Shown here: in pieces, positions 1-5,291 of the stretch
Layout: each line of letters starts with the position of its first letter
How positions within the stretch are numbered: the first letter of the stretch is position 1
Source of the DNA: DAISIK01 sp036822055
GTDB lineage: Bacteria; Verrucomicrobiota; Verrucomicrobiia; Opitutales; Puniceicoccaceae
Direction of reading: 5' to 3'
Assembly (NCBI GenBank): GCA_036822055.1
Contig: DAISIK010000049.1
Coordinates: 1-11,593, forward strand
Length of the DNA: 11,593 nt
The notes under the pieces: model-generated
What the model saw: the letters and a program-made list of their open reading frames with translations, nothing else
Databases searched by the model: none
What the model was told of the DNA's origin: nothing
Made by a program: the position numbers and the translations under genes

Positions 1-36
1 GCTTCAATGGGGCCGCTTCCCGGGGGAAGCGGAGAG
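1..36 (-). CRISPR. Single CRISPR repeat at the left edge, probably the leader-proximal repeat of an array continuing leftward
   Basis: Bases 10-32 are dominated by a perfect hairpin: at 13-32 a 9-base arm (ccgcttccc), a gg loop and the exact complementary arm (gggaagcgg). Read on the minus strand the unit ends in CCCCATTGAAGC, close to the ATTGAAAC/G 3' end common to type I repeats, which supply the crRNA 5' handle. That orientation puts the leader on the right, between the repeat and cas2, and transcription leftward, the same direction as the cas genes. Only one copy lies in the window, so the repeat boundaries (about 36 bases) and the existence of spacers cannot be shown here. The hairpin, the ATTGAAGC end and the position just beyond cas2 are the evidence. 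Confidence 0.75.
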
Positions 37-337
37 AGCTGACCTTCGATCTGTTTGAAACACAGAGAGTTGGAGGTGGTCAAGCGAGCGGTTAGGGAAT
101 TCCACGTTTTCTTGGGTTTCTGATGCACTACTTCCGGCCTTAACTAAATCATAAGTGATTGGTATTGGTGACCCGCGAGCGGTGACGGAGCTTTTTGAAG
201 CACCAAACCGCTCGAACTTGTCGACCAATTTTCAAAGAACGTAAAATAATGGGGGAGGGCTCAAACCTTGCGTGGTTTGACGGGACCCCTGGGAAGCGAC
301 CGCGCCATTCCAACGAATATGGTACATATCAAAGATC
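37..337 (-). promoter_or_regulatory. Putative CRISPR leader region between cas2 and the first repeat
   Basis: About 300 bases separate the cas2 stop from the repeat and hold no intact gene. The stretch contains A/T-rich patches: 226-250, reading GTTCTTTGAAAATTGG on the minus strand, and 141-160. It also has a 7-bp inverted repeat with a 6-base loop at 261-280 (tcaaacc / ggtttga). A TATGAT hexamer on the minus strand at 148-153 could be a -10 box, but no convincing -35 sits in front of it. The part next to the repeat (about 49-165) resembles cas2 coding sequence and is listed separately. The leader role is inferred from position and repeat orientation only. Confidence 0.5.
49..159 (-). pseudogene. 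Remnant of a second cas2 abutting the CRISPR repeat
   Basis: Translated on the minus strand, this stretch gives ITYDL and, 23 residues further on, HLQLSVFQTD. The intact Cas2 encoded at 338-628 has VTYDI and, 19 residues on, HLQLSVFECD. HLQLSVF is identical over seven residues, while the codons differ mainly at third positions (for example CTC/CTG, CAA/CAG, TCT/TCG, GTG/GTT, TTT/TTC). That pattern suits an old homologue that once coded for protein. The sequence between the blocks is not recognisably Cas2, the usual N-terminus is missing, and the frame runs into the CRISPR repeat about 12 bases after the match, so no functional protein is expected. Chance resemblance is possible because only short blocks match. 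Confidence 0.45.
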
Positions 338-628
338 CTAAACCACAAAGCAGGGGAGGTCCATCTTGGAATAGTTCAGCCCAAGGGAGGTTATGGTTCG
401 CTCGCCTCGGGTGCTGGTGGGTCCGAGGTGGATGAAGAGGATTTGGTCTTCATCGTGGTGAATGAGATTTCTTAGCTGGGTTTCAAATCGGATCTTTTCC
501 TGATCGTTGAGGTCGCATTCGAAAACCGAGAGCTGCAGGTGGATGCCAAAGTTCTTACAGGTCTTGAAAACCCGTCGGAGGCGTTTGGGATCGCAGATGT
601 CGTAGGTCACAATGTAGTTTTTTCTCAT
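338..628 (-). CDS. cas2: CRISPR-associated endoribonuclease-like Cas2
   Basis: The 96-residue product starts MRKNYIVTYD and has the Cas2 ferredoxin-like fold signature: strand 1 ending in YDI with the conserved D10, then HLQLSVFECD at residues 30-39, as is usual for Cas2 of type I loci. Cas2 dimers bridge two Cas1 dimers in the integrase that inserts new spacers at the leader end of the array. The frame is open further upstream to a GTG at 706, whose GTGA overlaps the cas4-cas1 stop. The 26 extra residues are proline-rich and unlike Cas2, so the ATG at 628 is chosen, although it has no clear Shine-Dalgarno sequence. The gene is the last of the minus-strand operon; the array should follow about 300 bases downstream. 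Confidence 0.93.
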   Translation of the reverse strand: MRKNYIVTYDICDPKRLRRVFKTCKNFGIHLQLSVFECDLNDQEKIRFETQLRNLIHHDEDQILFIHLGPTSTRGERTITSLGLNYSKMDLPCFVV

Positions 629-702
629 GGCAGGGGATCCGGTTCGACTGGTTGGAAATTTGGGTTGAAATGCTGGTAGAGGGTCGAGAGGGGGCTGAAT
701 TC

Positions 703-2595
703 TCACCGGGTGGTGAAGGGGAGGTATTGTTCGATTTCTCCGGTGAGGACACGGGCGAGGAGGCGAAACTGAAGCTCAATGGCCCGTCGGTAGCTGACCT
801 GGTAACCAAAGACCGGGTGGGTAACGGGACTGTTGACTCGTTTTTCGTAGGCCATGAAGAAGGTTTTCCGGCCGTTGGGGCTGAGGGATACGGAGTCTCC
901 GGCTCGGATGAAATCGGATTCTGCGAGCATTCCGTTGTTGATCAGGGTAAGGACGACTGAATCAGCGATCAGGGGTCGGAACTCTTCCATGAGGTCGAGG
1001 GAGAGGGCGGGGCGACCAAAACGGGGCTGGTGGTAAAAGCCGACGTAGGGATCGAAGCCAGCGGCATAGGCACTGAGGGTGCAGTCGCGGGAGAGGAGGC
1101 TGTAGGCAAGGGAGAGGAGGGCGTTGACGGGGTCGCGCGGGGGGCGCCGATTTCGGCCTTTGAAATCGAAAGGAAATTGAAGCTGGGTGCCTTCGTCTTG
1201 CTCCTTTTTGGTAGGGGCCTCGCGGCGATTTTTGATCATCCCGTTGAAGGCAGAGAAATAGGCCTGGGCGGCTGCTCCTTCGACTCCGAGAAGGGTGTGG
1301 AGGGTAGGCGAGCAGAGGGCATTTTGGGCTGCCCATTTCAGTTGGAGAAGAATGTTGGGGGGAGGCTCGAGGTGGTTGCGCATGAGGAGGGTGCGCTGGT
1401 TGCGGATCTTTCCGTAAACGAAGAGACGGGCGTGGCTGATCGAGAGGGTGGGGTCGGCGGCGTGCCGGAATTGTTCAATGCGGGTGAAGACGTTTTTCAG
1501 GCTGTGGCCACGGGTCATGCCGTAGAACCAGCCTCCCATGGAGAAATAGGTAATGGGTATGTCGGCCTCGCAGAGGGCTTGAATGGCACCGGTCGAGATT
1601 TGGACTGAGCCAAAGAGGGCGAGGTGATGGAGGTCGTTGAGGCGAAAATCGGCGACGACCTTCCCCCGATCCTTTGCCTGGAGGGTGGCGTCCTTTTTTC
1701 CGACGAAAAGGCCGGGGGTATGGAGGTAGAGGGCACGGGTGTCCTCGCTGGGGGCGATTAAACGACGAATGTCCTCCCCGGCCTTGAGGCGGGGGAGGCG
1801 GATCTCGGGGATGTTTTGAAAGGGGCCGAGGCTGAGCCGTTCGGCTGGTTCGGAGAGGTCCATGGAGAGGTCGAGCTGGACGGGCTCGGGCAGGGAAGGC
1901 GGTTTGGTAAATTCGGCGAGGAGGCGAGTTTCGTCGGGGAGACAATAGCCGACGAGGGAGCAGCGCGGGCATTTGGGAGAATCGTCGAGCGGTGGGGGAA
2001 TGGGTCCTGCTGCACAGATGCGGGCGGCAGCAATTTGCTCGAGGATCCATTCCTCCAGGGTGTCGTCCATCGCGAGGGTGACGCGCTGGCGGGTTTCCCG
2101 GTAGAAGACGATGCCGGACTCGCAGGGGTAGCCGTTTTCCCGGAGAAGGAGGATTTGCACGCCGAGTTGCATTTTATCGGCTGGCCAGAGTTCGTTTCCT
2201 TCGTCGCCCTCGCGGGGGTGGCCTTTTTTGTATTCAACGGGCTGATACGAAATGACTCCGGTGATGGGGTCGGCGGAGCCTTCCACGAGGTCGAGCTTGG
2301 CGTTGACGTTCAGCTTCTCGGAGTAGAGGAAGACGGACCGGGCATGGATGGTTTCGGGTTGTTCAGCAGCGTCTTCCGCCGCCTCGGCTGCCGTCTCATT
2401 TTTCGATCCCTTTTTGGCGGCGGGTAATTTTCCCTTGCCACTATCGACCCGCCGGTGTTGAGCAGCTCCTTCAAGCGTATCGGCATTGTGGACAAAGACG
2501 TTCTCAACAAATTCGTAATAAAAAAGGCGGGGGCAGTAGACAAATTCGTTCAACATTCGCGCCGGGAGAAGGGTGAGTTTGTCTTCGGAGGCCAT
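703..2595 (-). CDS. cas4-cas1: Cas4-Cas1 fusion, CRISPR adaptation nuclease/integrase
   Basis: This 630-residue fusion is typical of type I-G (I-U) loci. The N-terminal Cas4 part (about 1-225) is a RecB-like nuclease with a 4Fe-4S cluster. It has C21 in VYCPRLF, D102 in LDLVEG, E121 and K123 in PVEYKKG, Q143, and the C-terminal cysteines C209, C212 and C218. A low-complexity A/E/K-rich insert covers about 52-85. The Cas1 integrase part (about 285-630) shows the metal ligands E439 (GVEGAAA), H522 (FYHQPRFGR) and D534/E537 (DLMEEFRP). Cas4 trims pre-spacers and selects the PAM; Cas1 with Cas2 integrates them. A TTG at 2613 would give six more residues and overlap the upstream toxin stop (TTGA). 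The ATG at 2595 fits the family start, ahead of LLPARMLNEF. All catalytic residues are present. Confidence 0.96.
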   Translation of the reverse strand: MASEDKLTLLPARMLNEFVYCPRLFYYEFVENVFVHNADTLEGAAQHRRVDSGKGKLPAAKKGSKNETAAEAAEDAAEQPETIHARSVFLYSEKLNVNAKLDLVEGSADPITGVISYQPVEYKKGHPREGDEGNELWPADKMQLGVQILLLRENGYPCESGIVFYRETRQRVTLAMDDTLEEWILEQIAAARICAAGPIPPPLDDSPKCPRCSLVGYCLPDETRLLAEFTKPPSLPEPVQLDLSMDLSEPAERLSLGPFQNIPEIRLPRLKAGEDIRRLIAPSEDTRALYLHTPGLFVGKKDATLQAKDRGKVVADFRLNDLHHLALFGSVQISTGAIQALCEADIPITYFSMGGWFYGMTRGHSLKNVFTRIEQFRHAADPTLSISHARLFVYGKIRNQRTLLMRNHLEPPPNILLQLKWAAQNALCSPTLHTLLGVEGAAAQAYFSAFNGMIKNRREAPTKKEQDEGTQLQFPFDFKGRNRRPPRDPVNALLSLAYSLLSRDCTLSAYAAGFDPYVGFYHQPRFGRPALSLDLMEEFRPLIADSVVLTLINNGMLAESDFIRAGDSVSLSPNGRKTFFMAYEKRVNSPVTHPVFGYQVSYRRAIELQFRLLARVLTGEIEQYLPFTTR

Positions 2596-2609
2596 GGCGG
2601 ACTTGAATA

Positions 2610-3020
2610 TCAAATGAACGGATTAACGGCTTGAATCCCATCGTAGGACTGTTTCGGGTTGAAATCTTCGGAGTAGAGTTTCTCGCAACGCGTTTCCTTG
2701 GCCGCCGCTAGAATAAGCCCGTCCCAGTGGCTGACTTGATAGCGTTCATGTAAAAGCCGTGCTGTGAGAAACGATTCAACGGTCGTGTTGTGAATAGGAA
2801 AGAGCAGCCAACGCTCGATCCAGTCCAATTCCTCTTTTGGGCGAAGATTGAGTTTTTTCGGATGACGAGCGTTGGCGGTAAATTCGTTAAGAACTTGCAC
2901 GGAGAGTTGCAGCCCTGGTTGCAGGAATAGATCGCGCGCTATCCTCGTTTTGCGGCTAGCTGGGCTGGAGAGGTCGGCGGCATAGACGAGGATGTTGGTA
3001 TCAACGAAGGCGCGTTGCAT
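2610..3020 (-). CDS. PIN-domain toxin (VapC-like ribonuclease)
   Basis: The 136-residue protein has the acidic residues of a PIN nuclease: D7 in FVDTN, E46 in VLNEF, D100 in HWDGLI and D119 in LYSEDF. VapC-type toxins use these to bind Mg2+ and cut tRNA or rRNA, stopping translation until the antitoxin is restored. The start overlaps the end of the upstream antitoxin gene by 20 bases, the usual coupling in TA pairs. The stop codon lies 14 bases before the cas4-cas1 ATG, so the toxin shares a transcript with the adaptation genes. Length and motifs look intact. The target RNA cannot be told from the sequence. Confidence 0.88.
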   Translation of the reverse strand: MQRAFVDTNILVYAADLSSPASRKTRIARDLFLQPGLQLSVQVLNEFTANARHPKKLNLRPKEELDWIERWLLFPIHNTTVESFLTARLLHERYQVSHWDGLILAAAKETRCEKLYSEDFNPKQSYDGIQAVNPFI

Positions 3021-3258
3021 AGATCTCGTTTCTCTTCAAAGGTTTGACGGGCTCGCGCTGCTGGTCGGCTTGCTGGTCGGCTTGGGCATAAAGGGCTTTC
3101 AGTGCTTCGATACGGTTGTTCTCGCGGGCCAGCTCCGCGTCGTCTTCGCGGTTTAGGAAATCACGCACCATCGCACTGACCGACGTGCCCGCCTTGGCAG
3201 CCCGGATGCGGGCTTTTTGATAGGTAGCATCGTCAACTTTTAGGGTGATGTTTTTCAT
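3001..3258 (-). CDS. Ribbon-helix-helix antitoxin of the PIN toxin
   Basis: The 85-residue product opens MKNITLKVDDATYQKARIRA, followed by AGTSVSAMVRDFL. This is the strand-helix-helix pattern of CopG/Arc-type DNA-binding antitoxins (about residues 1-37). The charged C-terminal half would wrap the toxin. An ADQQADQQ stretch at about 60-67 comes from a perfect 12-base tandem duplication. It overlaps the toxin gene by 20 bases and is preceded by a promoter with a palindrome that it probably binds to repress its own operon. The family is judged from pattern only, without a profile search. Confidence 0.8.
   Translation of the reverse strand: MKNITLKVDDATYQKARIRAAKAGTSVSAMVRDFLNREDDAELARENNRIEALKALYAQADQQADQQREPVKPLKRNEIYATRLR
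3060..3083. repeat. Perfect 12-base tandem duplication inside the antitoxin gene
   Basis: The 12-mer gctggtcggctt occurs twice in direct succession (3060-3071 and 3072-3083) and encodes a duplicated ADQQ. It keeps the frame and lies in the variable C-terminal half of the antitoxin. Confidence 0.85.
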
Positions 3259-3265
3259 GATGTTG

Positions 3266-3296
3266 GCACATTAACTGTGCGAATGTGCTAGGTCAA
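3266..3296 (-). promoter_or_regulatory. Promoter and operator of the RHH/PIN toxin-antitoxin pair
   Basis: On the minus strand a TTGACC -35 box (3296-3291) is followed, after exactly 17 bases, by TAATGT as a modest -10 box (3273-3268). A 7-bp inverted repeat, gcacatt/aatgtgc with a 9-base spacer (3266-3288), covers the -10 box and most of the spacer. This is where an autorepressing RHH antitoxin would be expected to bind. The -10 box ends only about 9 bases before the antitoxin ATG and no Shine-Dalgarno sequence fits, so the transcript may be nearly leaderless. The -35 box overlaps the jetD stop codon. Confidence 0.5.
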
Positions 3297-4498
3297 ACCG
3301 GGAGCGATTCAAAGCCGAGGCATGATAGAGTTTCAAGAATTTTGGAGAACGCGATGTGTTCCTGTTCCAGGCGAAGGTTCGGAGCGATACGGTTGAATTT
3401 GAGATCGTCGTAGAGCGCGTTCTCTTCCGCCGTCAAATGGGTGAGCGACTGGGTGGCGGGGTTGGGCTCGGTGCCCCACAACTCGCGGTGGGCGTCGAGG
3501 GTATTGCGGTCCATGAGGAAGGATTCTGTATGGGGGAAGGCGTGACGCAGTTCGTTAAGAACGGCGAATCCGTGGGTGTCGATATCGCCCCAGTAAATGA
3601 TGCGGCAACCCTTCAGCCAGGCGGCGGTGCTGAGCGCGGAAAAGCCGTATCCAGAGCCGAAGAGTATCCAACTGTTGGCGATCTTTGGAAAGGCGAGAAA
3701 GCTGGTTTCGTTCTCGGTGATGAAGATATTTTGCGGAATCGCTCTCAGGCTTTCGGGCAGCTTCGCGAAAGTGACGCTGTCGAGTGTGAGATCCGCATGT
3801 ACGCCCATGTGCAGCGGGTCGAAATTTGAATCCAGGATACGAAGGCGAATCCGCACGGGCTTTTCGCGAAAGCCGTAGCGGCGTACAAAACCGCGCACAC
3901 CGGAGAATTGACCGTTGATGCAAGCGGGCGGGAGGACGAGATCGAACAGCTCGGAGACAAGACCCTGATGGGCTTCGATAAACTTAGAGTGAATGCCCGG
4001 CAAATCAACCTCGCGCAGGTAGCATCCAGGCTGCGGATTTTGGGTGATCCAATCGACCAAGCCAAGGTATCGCTCCCATTCCGCAGCGGCTTTGAGCGCG
4101 GCGAGCGGACGTTTGGCGATCCATGGGAGTAGCTCCGGGCGGCGACTCCGGGTTAGGTCAACGACATTAAGAAACTGCCGCCAATCGCGTGTCTTGCCCA
4201 GGAGGGCAACGGCATCTTCGGCGCTATCGACCCATGCTTCCGCCGGGTAGCGGTTGGTGCCGCTTACTCGGTGGCTGACTTCTCGGGTTTCGATGCGCAG
4301 GTGTTTGACCGATGCGAGCGCATTGCACCACTCCCGGACCTCGCCGAAGGCATGGGTGAGGTCGTTCGATGACGGGCCTTTCAGGATCAAACGTTTTGGA
4401 AATATCGGTTCATCCGAAAGCACGGATTGCAAGACCAACCCCCGTTCCCAGAGGCGGTTTACCCAGCGGGTGAGGTCATTTGGGGTGGTCCACTTCAT
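3293..4498 (-). CDS. jetD: Wadjet protein JetD (DUF3322/DUF2220, Toprim-like nuclease)
   Basis: The 401-residue protein has the two-part layout of JetD: an N-terminal DUF3322-type region (about 1-190) and a C-terminal DUF2220 Toprim-like nuclease region. The latter shows E262/E264 in ITENETSFLAF, D305/D307 in YWGDIDTHG, then LMDRNTLDAHRELWG and LRLEQEHI near the end. In type I Wadjet, JetD is the nuclease that cuts circular DNA after the JetABC motor has extruded it. The ATG at 4498 has a good ribosome site (CAGGAG, 9-base spacing). In the usual operon jetD directly follows jetC; here about 757 bases containing an opposite-strand toxin-antitoxin pair separate them. The gene seems intact. Confidence 0.94.
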   Translation of the reverse strand: MKWTTPNDLTRWVNRLWERGLVLQSVLSDEPIFPKRLILKGPSSNDLTHAFGEVREWCNALASVKHLRIETREVSHRVSGTNRYPAEAWVDSAEDAVALLGKTRDWRQFLNVVDLTRSRRPELLPWIAKRPLAALKAAAEWERYLGLVDWITQNPQPGCYLREVDLPGIHSKFIEAHQGLVSELFDLVLPPACINGQFSGVRGFVRRYGFREKPVRIRLRILDSNFDPLHMGVHADLTLDSVTFAKLPESLRAIPQNIFITENETSFLAFPKIANSWILFGSGYGFSALSTAAWLKGCRIIYWGDIDTHGFAVLNELRHAFPHTESFLMDRNTLDAHRELWGTEPNPATQSLTHLTAEENALYDDLKFNRIAPNLRLEQEHIAFSKILETLSCLGFESLPV

Positions 4499-4507
4499 TT
4501 CAAAACA

Positions 4508-4513
4508 CTCCTG
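4508..4513 (-). promoter_or_regulatory. Ribosome binding site of jetD
   Basis: CAGGAG on the minus strand lies 9 bases before the jetD ATG. It is among the clearest Shine-Dalgarno sites in the window and fits a gene that can no longer be translationally coupled to jetC because of the intervening TA pair. Confidence 0.7.
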
Positions 4514-4575
4514 AAGTTACGTGGCTCTTTCTCGCCGAGATTGACATGGTCTATATTTAAGGTCAAGTTGACTAA
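4514..4575. promoter_or_regulatory. Divergent intergenic region between jetD and the Phd/VapC pair
   Basis: Sixty-two bases separate two divergent genes. They contain a perfect palindrome GTCAA-G-TTGAC (4562-4572) directly in front of the antitoxin ATG and a further TTGAC at 4541-4545. A TATATT hexamer at 4552-4557 could be a plus-strand -10 box about 19 bases before the ATG, though its -35 is poor. On the minus strand a TTGACC at 4566-4561 could be a -35 for jetD, but the matching -10 is weak. The repeated TTGAC/GTCAA half-sites are plausible antitoxin operators. This reading is inference. Confidence 0.4.
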
Positions 4576-4866
4576 ATGAAGGTAAAGGTTGGCGAACTCA
4601 AAACTCAACTGTCCAAATATTTGCGAAAGCTTGAGGAAGACGGTGAGCCGATTGAGATTTGTGTGCGGGAAACGCCCGTCGCATACATGACGCCAGTTGG
4701 AAGGCCGGGCAAGGATCGGGAGGCACAACGCCTCGAAGCGGTCGGCATCCGTGTAACGCAGTGGGGCACGGACGGGCCGGTGGAAATTGCTCCCCCCCAG
4801 ATCCGCAAACAACCGACTGAGGATTTTAATAGTGTCGAGAGCATGCGTCGCGAACGCAATTGGTGA
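4576..4866 (+). CDS. Phd/YefM-type antitoxin
   Basis: The 96-residue protein begins MKVKVGELKTQLSKYLRKLE, followed by DGEPIEICVRETPVAYMTP. This is the N-terminal DNA-binding and dimerisation pattern of the Phd/YefM fold (about 1-40). The C-terminal tail, ending ESMRRERNW, is probably the toxin-binding part. Its stop codon overlaps the toxin ATG by one base (TGATG), so the two are translationally coupled. The pair is one of only two plus-strand genes in the window and lies between jetC and jetD, opposite to both. Confidence 0.85.
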   Translation: MKVKVGELKTQLSKYLRKLEEDGEPIEICVRETPVAYMTPVGRPGKDREAQRLEAVGIRVTQWGTDGPVEIAPPQIRKQPTEDFNSVESMRRERNW

Positions 4867-5291
4867 TGCAGGTGTATCTCGACACGAGTGCGGTTGTGCC
4901 GCTTCTGTTGGAGGAGTCCATGAGCGCTGCCATGCACCGGAGTTGGCCCGACTTCTCCCAGCGCTGGGCTTGGGATTGGATCCTTGTCGAGGCGGAGGCC
5001 GCACTTATTCGCCAAAAGGCCGATGCCGTTGTCTGGCGTCAGTGGGGCAAGATCGCTCAAAGTCTCACTTTGGTCGAATTGCCCTCCGAGGAGCGGAATG
5101 CCTTGCGGGCGTTTAATCGAAGCATGGGTCTGCGGGCGGCCGATGCGGGACATCTCTTCCTCTTCGATCGACTCTCCCGCCACATTGATGCACTTTCCCT
5201 GGTGACCTTTGATCGGGAGATGATTCGGGCGGCGGTGGATTTGCAAATGGCGCTTCATCCGGTCGTTTCGCTGGGTGGGGAAGGGCGGTAG
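4866..5291 (+). CDS. PIN-domain toxin (VapC-like ribonuclease)
   Basis: The 141-residue product starts MQVYLDTSAVVPLL and carries PIN-type acidic residues: D6 in YLDTSA, an E in ILVEAEAAL, a D in RAADAGHLF and a D in LVTFDREM. It is expected to be an RNase restrained by the Phd-type antitoxin upstream. The ATG at 4866 is preferred over a TTG six bases upstream because it overlaps the antitoxin stop. The 3' end runs 37 bases into the jetC coding sequence on the other strand, so transcription of the two genes converges. The toxin appears full length. It is a different subfamily from the PIN protein at 2610-3020. Confidence 0.87.
   Translation: MQVYLDTSAVVPLLLEESMSAAMHRSWPDFSQRWAWDWILVEAEAALIRQKADAVVWRQWGKIAQSLTLVELPSEERNALRAFNRSMGLRAADAGHLFLFDRLSRHIDALSLVTFDREMIRAAVDLQMALHPVVSLGGEGR

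Noticed and set aside
291..298. gggaagcg in the leader matching the right arm of the CRISPR repeat stem
   Set aside because: Only 8 bases match, the other arm and the ATTGAAGC end are absent, and this is too little to call a degenerate repeat.
317..329. ATATG/CATAT inverted repeat just after cas2 as a terminator
   Set aside because: It is a 5-bp AT stem with no following T run on the minus strand and would not terminate transcription; it was not annotated.
652..2427. Several plus-strand open frames of 60-203 codons opposite cas4-cas1
   Set aside because: They are glycine- and valine-rich mirror frames of a GC-rich gene with no recognisable domains; the minus-strand Cas4-Cas1 explains the region completely.
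4541..4557. TTGACA and TATATT as a plus-strand promoter for the Phd antitoxin
   Set aside because: The two hexamers are only 5 bases apart, so they cannot act together as -35 and -10 boxes.
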